Notes: generated by a model not told the origin, from the sequence alone. A stretch of DNA of 62,366 nt from Candidatus Paraburkholderia kirkii (GCA_001189345.1 LFKV01000022.1:1-62366); one strand, 5' to 3'. Positions 18,738-28,808 are shown, counted from the first letter of the stretch. Numbers and translations: made by a program.

Positions 18738-18752
18738 TGGCACGGCTCTCGC
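18738..18752 (+). promoter_or_regulatory. Sigma-54-like promoter of the double-glycine peptide gene
   Basis: TGGCACG-GCTC-TCGC matches the sigma-54 consensus TGGCACG-N4-TTGC except for one base in the -12 element. It lies 65 bases before ATG 18817. Confidence 0.55.
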
Positions 18753-18816
18753 CCATGTAGCCGCGAGCGCAACGATTGGTGCTCATCCAACCAACCGACT
18801 GATTAGGAGATTCATC

Positions 18817-19077
18817 ATGCTGAAGATCGACAACCTGGCCGTAAGCAAAGAACTCGACCGTGACGAAATGGGCGCCATCGTGGGCGGCACCAGCATCTTC
18901 CAGAACAACGGCGTCAACTCCAACTTCCAGGCCGGCGGCGTCTCGTTCGCCAGCCCGCAGACCAACGTCGCGCCGGTCACGCAAGTGGATGCCTCGCAGC
19001 ACACCAACGTCGACCTGACCAACGTCACGAAGTCGATCACCGGCGTGGGCAGCCTGCTCCAGAGCGTGAAGCTCTGA
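18817..19077 (+). CDS. Small secreted peptide precursor with double-glycine leader
   Basis: This is an intact 86-residue protein behind a clear ribosome site (TTAGGAGATTC). Residues 1-24 (LAVSKELDRDEMGAIVGG at the end) match the double-glycine leader pattern, with acidic/hydrophobic spacing and Gly23-Gly24. Such leaders are cleaved and exported by peptidase-containing ABC transporters. The predicted mature chain of 62 residues is Asn, Gln, Ser, Thr and Val rich, has no Cys, and ends in an amphipathic SITGVGSLLQSVKL. It may be a bacteriocin-like peptide, a secreted signal or another leader-guided product. No transporter or modifying enzyme is in the window. Confidence 0.7.
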   Translation: MLKIDNLAVSKELDRDEMGAIVGGTSIFQNNGVNSNFQAGGVSFASPQTNVAPVTQVDASQHTNVDLTNVTKSITGVGSLLQSVKL

Positions 19078-19137
19078 AGCCATCGCTTCGAACGGAGAAG
19101 GGACGGAATGCCTCCGTCTCCTCTCCCGATCGGCGCA

Positions 19138-20311
19138 TCACTGATCGCTCGCTTTCTCGGCGGCCTTGCGCGACCGGCCGGCGCGAGAAGACGATTTGCG
19201 CGATGACTTCGCGGGCTTGGCCGGTGCAGCCGCTTCCTCTGCCGGCGCACTTGCTTCCGATTCCTGCGGCGCGTCAACCGGAGCTTGCTTCGCCGCGGTC
19301 TTGCGCGTGCGACGCGGTGCGGTCGATTTTTCTTCTTCGGTCCGCTCGGTGCCTCGGGCGTCTCCCGTTCCGCAGCGAGCTGCGGTTCCTGCACGGCCAC
19401 TTGCGCCGTTTGCGGCGCGCTCCTGCGATCTCCGTTCTCTGTCACTTCGCTTTCTTTCGATGCAGCCGGCGTCTCGGCCTGCCTGACATCGACCGCGCCT
19501 GCCAGAACCGAGCGAAAAACGAACGCACCGGATTTGTCATCGCGTCCGACTTCGAGAAGACCGCGCGATTGCGCTTCATCGAGCAGATTGCCGAATGCCT
19601 TGAAGCCGTAGTGCGTCTCGCTGAAGCCGGGTTTGCGTCGCTTGATCGCGCTCTTGAACACCGACGCCCAGATCTTGCCGCTCTCGCCGCGCTCCGAGGC
19701 GAGCGCCTCGAAGGTCTCGACCGCGATGGCAATCGCCTGTGACTTGCGCGCTTCCATTTCCTGTTTCGGCTGCCGTTCCTCTTCGGTCGCGCGCTTCGCT
19801 TCGCGTGCATCGCGCTTGGCGATCGCGCGTTGCTGCTCACGCACGAGATCTTCGTAGAAGATGAATTCGTCGCAGTTGGCGACGAGCAGATCGGAGGTCG
19901 AATGCTTCACGCCCACGCCGATCACCTTCTTCGCGTTCTCGCGCAGCTTCGACACGAGCGGCGAAAAAATCGGAGTCTCCGCTGACGATAACGAAGGTAT
20001 CGACATGCGCTTTCGTGTAGCAGAGATCGAGCGCATCGACGACGAGACGAATATCGGCCGAGTTCTTCCCCGACTGGCGTACGTGCGGAATCTCGATCAT
20101 TTCGAAACTGGCTTTGTGCATCGAGGCCTTGAAGCCCTTGTAGCGGTCCCAGTCGCAATAGGCTTTCTTGACGACGATGCTTCCCTCAGCAGCAGGCGTT
20201 CGAGCACGGGGCGAATGTCGAATTTCTCGTACTTTGATCGCGAACGCCCAGGGCGACGTTCTCGAAATCGCAGAACAACGCCATGCTGACGCTTTCCTGG
20301 GGTGCAGCCAT
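19138..20311 (-). pseudogene. NYN-domain (LabA-like) protein with OST-HTH/LOTUS domain, multiply frameshifted
   Basis: The N-terminus from ATG 20311 reads MAAPQESVSMALFCDFENVA. The PIN-like NYN domain continues VVKKAYCDWDRYKGFKASMH, KNSADIRLVVDALDLCYTKA and TFVIVSGDSDF, with the acidic residues expected of an RNA-processing nuclease. A C-terminal OST-HTH domain is seen as ASVFKSAIKRRKPGFSETHY and GFKAFGNLLDEAQSRGLLEV. A Lys/Ala/Ser-rich tail ends SSRAGRSRKAAEKASDQ. Breaks lie near 20230, 20170, 19975 and 19335. The family is linked to RNA metabolism. Confidence 0.82.
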
Positions 20312-20392
20312 AAGGGTTCTCCGGCCTGTGCGGCACATTTTGAAATGTGCACATGATAGCTTGCCGGCGACGCCGTTCGCGCCTGCGGCCCG

Positions 20393-20782
20393 TCAGATCC
20401 AGAGATCGTTCGGCGCCGTGCGATCGCCGCCGGCGTCGCCCGTATTCACGACGCCGCGCGGCTCGATCAGTAGTATCTTCACTTCGCCCGCCGCATACGG
20501 CTTGTGCTCCACGCCCTTCGGCACCACGCCGAGTTCGCCCGCGTGAAGATGCATCGCGCCGTAGCGAAAGTTGATGCGCAGCTCGCCTTCGAGCACGATG
20601 AAGGTCTCGTCGGTGTCGGCTTGACGGTGCCAGACGAAATCGCCCTCGATGCACGCGACCTTGAATTGATAGTCGTCCATCTCGACGATCACGCGCTGTT
20701 GCCAGAAGCCGTCGATCCGGCGCGCCTTGTCGAGCGGATCGATCGCGATGCGCTGGCCGCGTGTGGATGGACCTGATGTCAT
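20393..20782 (-). CDS. Cupin-domain protein
   Basis: This is an intact single-domain cupin of 129 residues. The cupin motif 1 region is GDFVWHRQADTDETFIVLEG, with metal-ligand type His and Glu, and motif 2 is VVPKGVEHKPYAAGEVKILL. Such proteins bind small molecules or isomerise sugars; no substrate can be named. Its ATG overlaps the stop of the AraC-type gene by 4 bp (ATGA), so the two formed one transcription unit. Confidence 0.82.
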   Translation of the reverse strand: MTSGPSTRGQRIAIDPLDKARRIDGFWQQRVIVEMDDYQFKVACIEGDFVWHRQADTDETFIVLEGELRINFRYGAMHLHAGELGVVPKGVEHKPYAAGEVKILLIEPRGVVNTGDAGGDRTAPNDLWI

Positions 20783-21590
20783 GATGCGGCTCCGTATCGG
20801 TGACGATGAAAGAAGTCGAGGCTAGCGCCCGTCCGGCGCGCGCGTCTTGAACGATCTTGCAGACGTTCAGCGCGAAACGATGCCGCGCGAGATCGAGGCG
20901 GCACATCGTCAGATAACGGTACGGGCTCGTGCCGTAGAACTTGCAAAAGTCGCGCGACAGCGCGAAGCGATCGCGCCCCGTCTCGAGTTCGAGTTCGAGT
21001 TCGAGTTCGTCCAGCGTAATGATGCGATCGCAATGCGCATGCAGAAAATCGTGCGCGCGCAGGGCGCTCGCATAATCGCCGCCTTCGGAAACGATCTGTC
21101 CGCCCGATGCCTGCGCAAGCGCCAGTGCGAGTTCGGTCAGCGCATCGTGCCGTTCGAGCGGCTCGAGCGGCTCGAGCGGCGGCAGCGCGTCTTCGGTCCG
21201 TTGCAGCAGCGCCTCCGTGGCGCGCGAGACGCGCGGATCGGTCGTCACGCCGCCCTCGACGAACGGCAGCGCGCGCCCGCCGAGAATCGCCTGGATCAGC
21301 GCGGGATCGACATACAGCATGCGATAGCGAAAGCCTTCGCCAGTGCCCGCCTGTCCGTCGTGCGGCTCGTCGGGATGCAGGACCATCGTGTGTCCCGGCA
21401 CGCTCCGGCGCAGCCCGTGCCGGTAATTGAAGCTCTGCACGCCCGCGAGCGTGCGGCCGATCGCATAGGTGTCGTGCCGGTGCATGCCGTATGCCTTGCC
21501 GCCGAACCAGGCCTCGATCCGCTCGATGCCTTCGCCGGGCTCCGCGCGCCGCACCCAGTCCGATGCGGCCCCATTCTTGCGATCGTTCAT
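20779..21590 (-). pseudogene. AraC-family regulator with repeat expansions and damaged C-terminal HTH
   Basis: The N-terminal cupin-like arm is intact (GIERIEAWFGGKAYGMHRHD, MVLHPDEPHDGQAGTGEGFR). The first HTH helix pair is present as GRDRFALSRDFCKFYGTSPY followed by RYLTMCRLDLARH. Beyond this the second HTH, normally about DQSHMTRHF, is not readable, and the frame ends through a shift near 20840 at the stop overlapping the cupin start. A hexanucleotide run makes ELELELELE just before the HTH (20984-21013), and a 9-bp run makes LEPLEPLE near 21157-21183. DNA binding is probably lost. Confidence 0.75.
20984..21013. repeat. Hexanucleotide microsatellite within the AraC gene
   Basis: GAGTTC is repeated about four to five times and encodes alternating Glu-Leu. 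Related regulators have a single Glu-rich turn here, so the run is an in-frame slippage expansion. Copy number may vary between isolates. Confidence 0.75.
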
Positions 21591-21731
21591 CTCGACTTCC
21601 GCTCCCGCGCTCGCTTCACCGGTCCAATACTAGCCGAAGCGCACCGTTATCGTGCATCGGAAGTTCCTTCTCGAGCGGCGCCTCATCGGGCCGATAGGCA
21701 AAATGGCAGCCCCTAACCAAGGATCCGGGCA

Positions 21732-23285
21732 ATGAAACGATTTACCTTAGCGATGTCCTGTCTCGCGGCATTCGGTCTCGCGCCGCACGCCGACGACGCC
21801 CGCGCGCAACTCGCGTACACGACTTCGTGGATCGACAACACCTTCGGTTTCGGCGACGGCAAATGGATGCATCAGGACATCCAGGCGCTGCATGTCGGAT
21901 CGGACGGCACCGTCTACACCAATTCGCCCTGGGACGAGAGCGGCGCCGAGATCGCCGCGTACCGCAACGGCGACCGCATCGCGGTCGCGGGCGCGACGTA
22001 CGGCTGGAGCGCGGCGGGGGCGACGCCGTGACGTCCAACGGCAGCTATCTCTACGCCGCGATGTCGATCGGCAATCAGGGCGGCGGCCTGGTCGGCTCGG
22101 ATTATCCGCCCAACGGCTATACGTGGTTCAGCGTCACGCGGCGCGCGCTCGGCAACATCGCGCAGGGTGCGCCGTTCGCGGGCGGCGTGGGCAACAGCGC
22201 GAACGCGGCGAAGAACAGCTTCCTGATCGTCGATACGGTTCCCGCCGGCGCGGACGCGGGCATACGCGGGCTCGCCGCCAGCGACAGCGAGCTTTTCGTC
22301 TCCGATCAATATGCGAATCGCATCGTCGTGTTCGATGCGAATACGATGCGCTGCAAGCGTTCGTTCGATGTCGCGTCGCCGGGACGCATCGCGCTCGACG
22401 CGGACGGCTCGCTGTGGGCGATCGTCGGCGCGCTGACGGGCCAGCCGGCCATCGCTCACTATTCCGCGACGGGCGCATTGCTCGGCGGCGCGCCGGTCCT
22501 GCCGAACGGCACGGTGCCCGCGGACATCGCGATATCACCGTCGAGCGACCTGTCTATCGCCGATATCGGCCCGGGCCAGCAGATCCTGCCCTACAGAAAG
22601 ACGGCCGCTTCGGGGCTGCAGCCCGCCACGCCCGTCGGCACGCTGAACGGCGTGAACCACACGCCCGCCGGCGCGATCGATGCGGGGCGCTTCAACTTCA
22701 TCACCGGCATCGGCTTCGATTCCGCGGGCAATCTCTATGTCGGCCAGAACGGCGAAGGACCGCGCGGGCCGAACTCGGCTTCGGTCGGCTCGGGCGCGGT
22801 GCTGCAGGCGTTCAGGGGGCACGTCGCGATCGCTGCAATGGGAGCTCGACGGCCTCGTATTCGTCGACGGCGCGGCCTTCGATCTGGGCGCGCCCGACAC
22901 CGTCTACACCGGCTCGAAAAATCTTCACGATGGACTGGACGAAGCCGCCCGGCAGGCAGTGGACCTATACCGCCTATACGGTCGATCGCTTCACCTATCC
23001 CGACGATCCGCCGCTGCACATCGGACGCGGCGTGCGCGGCGAGCCGATGGTGCGGCGTCTCGACGGCAACCGGCCCTATCTGTACACGCTCGATCCGTAT
23101 TCGCACGAGCTTTACATGCATCGCTTCGACGGGACCCACGGCAGCATCGCGATTCCGTCGGGCATGTTCGCGGAGACCTTCGTTTCCGGCGGCTTTCCCG
23201 CGAACCAGCCTGGCTCGGGCGAATGGATGTGGCGCGACATCGACGGCGACGGCCGCCTCGGCGACAACGAATTCACCGCCAATCC
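21732..23285 (+). pseudogene. Secreted NHL/beta-propeller type protein, frameshifted and 3'-truncated
   Basis: From ATG 21732 a signal peptide (MKRFTLAMSCLAAFGLAPHA, cleavage after about DDARA) leads into repeats such as QALHVGSDGTVYTNSPWDES, GIRGLAASDSELFVSDQYAN and GIGFDSAGNLYVGQNGEGPR. This Gly-Leu-Ala/Asp-Ser-x-Gly-x-Leu-Tyr-Val pattern is typical of NHL propellers. Breaks lie near 22020, 22825 and 22920. The chain stops being readable after DIDGDGRLGDNEFTANPS at about 23285, where the 3' end of an opposing gene begins. It was about 520 codons long at least, with no known ligand. Confidence 0.75.
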
Positions 23286-23797
23286 ATCGACGCGCGCGCC
23301 TCGATGGCCTGCACGCGCGCGGTGGCCTCCGCGAATTCTTCCCGCAGCCGCGCAACCGTTTCCTCGGAAACGCGCAGCTTGCCGTTCAATTCGTCCAGTT
23401 CCTGGCGATGCTTCGCGGCTTCGTCGCCGGTCTTCTGGAATTCGGCGAGCGCCTCGTCGCGCTCCGAGAGCGCCGTCGCGAGCCGCTGCGTCACGACGGA
23501 AAGGCGTTGACCGGACAATCGCTCGGTTTCGTCTCGCGAAACCGTCCAGAGCCGCCGCGCGACGTTCACGAGCGTCTCGGCGAGGTCGTCGGGCGGCCCG
23601 CTCGGAGCCTGCTGCTGCGGCATGTCCGGCTGACGCGTCTCGCGCCATCGCTGCAGGCCCGCCGCAATGGCGACGACCGACGCGTCGCGCGCCTCCGCCC
23701 AGACGGTCATGGGGGAAACCTTGCGGCCTTCTTCGGTCAGCCGATCGGCAATCGAAGCGATCTGCTCGTCGGTGATGATGTCTACGTCGTTGGGCAT
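23273..23797 (-). pseudogene. KfrA-like DNA-binding coiled-coil protein, C-terminally truncated
   Basis: The N-terminal KfrA domain is clear: DVDIITDEQIASIADRLTEE, GRKVSPMTVWAEARDASVVA and AIAAGLQRWRETRQ. A long heptad-rich region follows (AEFQKTGDEAAKHRQELDEL, LRVSEETVARLREEFAEATA). KfrA proteins bind plasmid or chromosomal DNA through the N-terminal domain and oligomerise through a long coiled coil. This copy has about 175 residues, where 300 or more are usual. It ends at the junction with the opposing propeller gene near 23285. ATG 23797 is preferred as it begins the conserved domain. Confidence 0.75.
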
Positions 23798-24012
23798 AAG
23801 CGCCTCGAAAATCAGTGAGTGGCGTCGCACGCAAAAAAACTGCGATACGTTGTTACATTCGGCGGAATCCGCGCCGGGCAGAAATGGATGATACCGATTT
23901 TCCATGTTCATCTTTCACAGCATGTCACGTGCTGTGCCCGAAGGGGCTTCCGACGTGAGTGTATCGCCTGCGCCACTGCCGGTTCGAGGCCGGATCTGCT
24001 TCGCCGAAAACG

Positions 24013-24050
24013 CATCGGGCCTGAACGGCGTGTGCCGTTCAGGCCCGATG
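24013..24050 (-). terminator. Rho-independent terminator of the DUF4148 gene
   Basis: CATCGGGCCTGAACGGC and its perfect 17-bp complement flank a 4-base loop. In the leftward direction a CGTTTTC tail follows. It lies 19 bases after the DUF4148 stop. Confidence 0.85.
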
Positions 24051-24068
24051 GCGCGCGAGGCGGGACGC

Positions 24069-24377
24069 TTACGGCCTGGCGAAAACCGGGCCGAGACCGA
24101 TGACGTCCGTCTCCGCCGAACGCGCGCCCGAAACCGACGCACCGTCCGTCGACGCGCCGTACGCCGAAATGCCCTTCTCCGCGTTCACGCGCGCCTGAGC
24201 GGCCTGGATGTTGTCCGGATATTGCGTCTGGTCGCTGGCGGGGTTGTAGCCGGCCTTTTCCAGTTCGACCAGTTGCGCGCGCACTTCGGCGCGGGTGACC
24301 GGCTGGTTCGATTGCGCGAACGACAGGGCCGGAAGGGCGACAGCGGCGGCGACGACGAGCGATTGGATGACTTTCAT
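24069..24377 (-). CDS. DUF4148 small exported protein
   Basis: This is an intact 102-residue protein with a signal peptide MKVIQSLVVAAAVALPALSF followed by AQ. The DUF4148 core VTRAEVRAQLVELEKAGYNP with DQTQYPDNIQAAQARVNAE is present. The family is abundant in Burkholderiaceae, is exported to the periplasm, and has no proven biochemical role. It has its own terminator at 24013-24050. Confidence 0.88.
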   Translation of the reverse strand: MKVIQSLVVAAAVALPALSFAQSNQPVTRAEVRAQLVELEKAGYNPASDQTQYPDNIQAAQARVNAEKGISAYGASTDGASVSGARSAETDVIGLGPVFARP

Positions 24378-24617
24378 GATTTCTACCTCCAGAGAATGTG
24401 AAGGCCGTCTGGGTAATCCGGCGTGTGTTCCGGATCGTTCGGGCTTGGAGGTATTAGAACGACGGGACGTATCCGGCTTGTTTCGGCGAACGCCGGTTAT
24501 GAAACGCCGTGTGTCGGCCGCCGATGCGGATACATTGCGATACAAACGGGCGGCCAATCGGCGCGCACGTGCCGCGCGGTAGAACGATTCGTTGGGGAAA
24601 ATGGCCGGCAGACCGTC

Positions 24618-25895
24618 TCAGGCGGCGGCGCCCGCCGCCCGCATCGTGCCCTTTCCCCGGCTCACCGCCGCCAGCGCCGCGGGACTGATCACCGCCGTGA
24701 ACATCATGTAGAAGCTCGGCGCGGCCTTGCTGCCCGTCGCGCTGAGCAGCCAGATGATGATCGCCGGCGTGAATCCGCCGAACACCGTGACGCCGATGTT
24801 GTAGCCGATCGACATGCCCGTCGCGCGCGTCGACACAGGGAAGATCTCCGACATCAGCGCGGGCAGCGCGCCGAAGTAGATCGCCTTGAGCAGCGCAAAC
24901 CACGCGACGAGCGCGAACAGCGCCGGCACCGACACATGCGAGACGACGTACGCAAACGCCGGATAACCCGTCACGAACAGCAAGAACGCCGCCGTTGACA
25001 TCTGCTTCACGCGGCCGATCCTGTCGGAGAGATGGCCCGCGAACGGCGTCACGAACGTCAGCATCAAGCCGGTCACGATGCTGGCGGCGAAGCCCGTCGA
25101 TGCATCGAGATGCAGCTCGCGGATCGCGAACGTCGGCACGTACTGCAGCAGATAGTTCACCGCCGTCGACACCGTCAGCGCGCCGATCGAGATGAGCAGC
25201 AAGGCCTTCTGCCGCGTGAACACGTCGCGGACGGGCGTCGCCGTATGGGCCGCCTCGGTGTAGTCGGCGGCATCTTCCAGATAACGGCACAGGATCGGGC
25301 CGGCCGGCCCGATCAGAAAGCCGAAGGAGAACGGAATGCGCCAGCCCCAAGCCGCGAGCTCCGCCGCGGGCATCAGCTTGGCGAGCGCGAAGCGGAACAG
25401 CGAGGCGAGCAGGGTCGCCAGGCCCTGCGTGGCGAATTGCCAGCTCGCCAGGAGGCACGCGCCGGTCGGGCGCGTGCTCGATGAGCATCGCAGTCGACGG
25501 ACCGAACTCGCCGCCCGCCGAAAAACCCTGGATCAGCCGCGCGATGAACACGCCCGCCGGCGCGATCAGGCCGATCGACGCATACGGCGGAATCACCGCG
25601 ATGATCGCCGTTCCGATCATCATGAGACCCACCGACATCATCAGCGCCGCCTTGCGCCCACGCCTGTCCGCGTAGGCTCCGAGCACCATGCCGCCGAGCG
25701 GGCGCACCAGATACGACGCCCCGAACGAGCCGAACGTGAGTAGCATCGAGGCCGTCTCGTTCACGGTCAGGAAGAAGTTCTTCGCGATATACACACGGCG
25801 AAGAACGCATAGATCGCGATGTCGAACCATTCGAGCGCGTTGCCGACCGAAGTCGCGAGCACGATCTGCGTCAGGCTCAGGGGCTTTTTCTTCAT
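24618..25895 (-). pseudogene. MFS transporter, metabolite:H+ symporter type, frameshifted
   Basis: This was a roughly 425-residue, 12-helix MFS carrier. It starts MKKKPLSLTQIVLATSVGNA at 25895. The MHS-type signatures are GNALEWFDIAIYAFFA, PLGGMVLGAYADRRGRKAAL (the loop 2-3 motif) and GEFGPSTAMLIEHAPDRR. Breaks lie near 25800 and 25455. Helices 6-12 are readable from ELAAWGWRIPFSFGFLIGPA to the stop at 24618. Carriers of this group move citrate, alpha-ketoglutarate, proline or similar; the substrate here is unknown. It is separated by 28 bp from the M20 peptidase. Confidence 0.83.
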
Positions 25896-25923
25896 GATGT
25901 CCGCGTATGAGTGAAGTCGCTAG

Positions 25924-27341
25924 TCAACGGGCGTGGCGCGTGGCGACGATCGACGTGCCCGTCTCGCCCGGATCCCACCAGAGGCCCGCCATCACGCCGA
26001 GCGCTTCGCGCATGACCGGCGCAAGCACGTGTTCGTTCGGCGCGTGCTGGTTGCAGGCGGGATACGAATGCGGCACCCAGAGCGTCGGCAGGCCGAGCGT
26101 TTTCGCGAACACGTCATTGGGCACGGTGCCGCCCAGGTTCGCAGCAGCGCGGGCTTCTTGCCGGTGGTGGCGCGCATCGAATCGAGCGCCCAGTGCACCA
26201 GGGGTCGTCGAGATCGAGACGCGTCGCGGGCGTGCCGCGTATCGCCTTGACCGTCACTTCCGTGAAGCCGTGTTCCGCGAAGTGGCGCTCGAGATGCGTC
26301 TGCAGGTTCTCCCAGTCCGTGCCGACCACGAAGCGCAACTGGCACACGGCTTTCGCGACAGGCGGAATCGCGTTGACGGACGCGTCGGCGTTGCCGGATT
26401 TCATGGCGAGCACTTCGAGCGCGTTCCAGCCGATCACGCCTTCGGTCGGCGTGAGGCCCGGCTCGCCCCAGGCCGGATCGATCTCGGGCGAGCTCTCGTC
26501 GCGGCCGAGTTCGATATCGGCGAGCGCACCGCGTCCGTGATCGGCGGCGGCCGCCCTTCGACCGCGATGCGCCCGTTGCGATCGACGAGGCTCGCGATGG
26601 CATGCGACAGCACGACAGCGGGATTGCGCAGCACGCCACCCCAGTTGCCGGAGTGATGGCCGCCTTCGCGCAGGTTCACGGTGAGCTCGAACGGCACGCC
26701 GCCGCGCGAGCCGAGAAAGAGCGTGGGACGCTCCGCCGACACGCGCGGCCCGTCGGAGGCGATGAACACGTCCGCCGCGAGCGCGTCCCCGTGCGCGGCG
26801 CAGATGTTGTTCAGGCCCGGCGAGCCGATCTCCTCGCCGGTCTCGAAGATCACCTTCACGTTGTAGCCGAGCCTGCCCCCGCGCGCCTGCAACACCGCCG
26901 CGAGCGCGGCGAAGTTGACCGAGTGCTGGCCCTTGTTGTCAGCGGTGCCGCGGCCGTACCAGCGGTCTTCGTCGACGACGATCTCCCACGGCTTCAGACC
27001 CAACGCGCCACTGCTCGTCGTAGCCGCGCACGACATCGCCGTGGCCGTACGTAGGTGAGCACGGTCGGCAAGTCGTCGGACTCGTGGCGCTCGGCGATCA
27101 GAAACGGCGGGCCGTCCGCGATGGGATTCTCCACGACGCGCGCCGTGAAGCCGAGACGCGCGAGGGTATCGCTCACCTCGTCCGCGAAATAGGCGTTCAA
27201 TGCGGCATTCGGCCCGTTCTGACTCTCGGTGCGAAACGCGACACGGCGCTGCAGATCCGCGAAAAAAGCGCCCGAGTCGAACGACTGGCAGGCAATGGCG
27301 ATGGCGATGGCGGTTTCGCGAGTGTTCTGGGGTTCTTTCAC
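25924..27341 (-). pseudogene. M20-family metallopeptidase/amidohydrolase, frameshifted
   Basis: This was a roughly 470-residue M20 peptidase. Readable blocks in order are FFADLQRRVAFRTESQNGPN, the first zinc region restored as VLTY-GHGDVVRG, EDRWYGRGTADNKGQHSVNF, the catalytic/zinc FETGEEIGSPGLNNI, REGGHHSGNWGGVLRNPAVV, and the C-terminal WVPHSYPACNQHAPNEHVLA with the last His/Glu. A 4-bp duplication (TACGTACG) near 27047 and further shifts near 26520, 26435 and 26140 break it. The start is GTG 27341 behind GGAGAC. It is divergent from a LysR gene that probably controlled it. Confidence 0.82.
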
Positions 27342-27459
27342 GACGTCTCCGAAAGCGCGATCATTGCAATCCCGGCCCAGTCTAGAAACGCCAAAAATTC
27401 GCGACAATTCCAATATTTTCGACTAGTATTGCCAAAAAGGCAACGCTCGGGGAAGCATC

Positions 27460-28423
27460 GTGCTGCATGGAATCGCACTCAAATACTTCGTGGAGGTGGC
27501 GCGCGCGGGTGGCGCGCGCGGGCTCGCTCGCGGCGGCTTCGGAGCAGCTTCATGTGGCGGTGTCGGCGATCAGCCGTCAGATCGCGAAGCTGGAAGAGCA
27601 GGCCGGCACGCCGCTATTCGAGCGCATGCCGCGCGGCATGATCCTGACGGAAGCGGGCGAACTGCTCGCGCAGCATGCGCGCCGCGCGCTGATGGACGGC
27701 GACGCGGTGCTCGACGAGATATCGGAGATGCATGCGCTCAAGCGCGGCAACGTGCGCATCGGCTGCACGGAGGGCTTCACGTGCTGCTTTTTGCCGAGCG
27801 TGATGGCGGGGCATTATCGCGAGCATCCGCGCACGCGTTTCGCGATGCGTTCAGGCTCGCCCGCGCAGGTCGAGAGGTCGAGCATTGGGTGGCGAGCGGC
27901 AAAGTCGATGTGGGGCTCGCTTTCTCGACGTCGACATCGACGGCGCTCAGCGTCGAATACAGCGTGAAGGCGCCCGTGTGCGCGCTGCTGCCGCCGACGC
28001 ATCCGCTCGCGGACAAGGCAAGCGTCACGCTCGACGACCTCCTTCAGTATCCGACCGCCGTGCTCGATCGCGACACCACCGTGCGCCACCTGATCGACCG
28101 GTGCTGCTCGGCGCACGGCGTGCACCTGGAGCCGGTCCTGACCAGCAACAACTCCAGCGCGATGCATCACTTCGCCGCGCTCACGGGCGCGATCACCGAT
28201 CACGCTCGGCAGCGCCGTCGCGCTCGGAGGCGACCCCGGCCCGCCAACGCTCGTCGCCACGCCGATCGACGAGCCCTTGCTGAACGAGCGCCTGCTGCAG
28301 GTCACGGTGATGCGCGAACGCCGCCTGCCGCTCGCCGTCGACCAGTTTCTGAGCGCGCTGAAAAATGCGCTGCGCGCGAGTCTCGCCAGGCCCGCGACTC
28401 GCGCCAGAAAGAAAAAGCATTAG
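27460..28423 (+). pseudogene. LysR-family regulator broken by a 13-bp tandem duplication
   Basis: From GTG 27460 the chain reads VLHGIALKYFVEVAR. It then loses frame within the HTH because GTGGCGCGCGCGG is duplicated at 27496-27508 and 27509-27521. Removing one copy restores VARAGSLAAASEQLHVAVSA followed by ISRQIAKLEEQAG. The effector domain follows (GNVRIGCTEGFTCCFLPSVM, VDVGLAFSTSTSTALSVEYS), with two more shifts near 27875 and 28195, ending RPATRARKKKH. It is the divergent regulator of the M20 peptidase 118 bp away. Both halves of the pair are decayed. Confidence 0.85.
27496..27521. repeat. 13-bp tandem duplication in the LysR HTH
   Basis: GTGGCGCGCGCGG occurs twice without a gap. Deleting one copy restores the conserved LysR helix-turn-helix sequence, so this is the causal frameshift. 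Confidence 0.92.
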
Positions 28424-28427
28424 CGCC

Positions 28428-28808
28428 TTACTGCGTGGCGACCCACCAGGTGGTGCCGGCTGCGTCGCGAAAACCGCCCCGGAAGTCGTCGCCAGCACGC
28501 TTGCGCGCGGGCGCCTGCACGGATTGCGCGCCGTTCTGCATCGCGCGGTCGTAGACGGCCTGCGCATCGCGCACATAGACGTGGATGTGCGGTGCCTGCG
28601 ATTGCTGCACGGTCGCGCCGCCGCCGATCATCACGATGTTGTCGTCGATGCGCACTTCCGCATGCATCGGCGAGCCGTCGGGGCGGTCGAAGCGGCGCAC
28701 CAGCGCGCCGTCGAAGACGCGTTCGAGAAAGCGGATGACGTCCTCCGCATTCTCGCAGATGAGATACGGGCTGACGGATGGATAAGTCGCGGGCTTCCAT
28801 TCGCTCAT
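28428..28808 (-). CDS. VOC (glyoxalase/PhnB-like) family protein
   Basis: This is an intact 126-residue vicinal-oxygen-chelate fold protein. It has YPSVSPYLICENAEDVIRFL, VFDGALVRRFDRPDGSPMHA, EVRIDDNIVMIGGGATVQQS and a C-terminal FRDAAGTTWWVAT. His48 and Glu50 of the HAE pattern are positioned like metal ligands. Members include bleomycin-resistance-like and methylmalonyl epimerase-like proteins; no substrate can be named. Convergent with the LysR pseudogene, 4 bp apart. Confidence 0.83.
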   Translation of the reverse strand: MSEWKPATYPSVSPYLICENAEDVIRFLERVFDGALVRRFDRPDGSPMHAEVRIDDNIVMIGGGATVQQSQAPHIHVYVRDAQAVYDRAMQNGAQSVQAPARKRAGDDFRGGFRDAAGTTWWVATQ

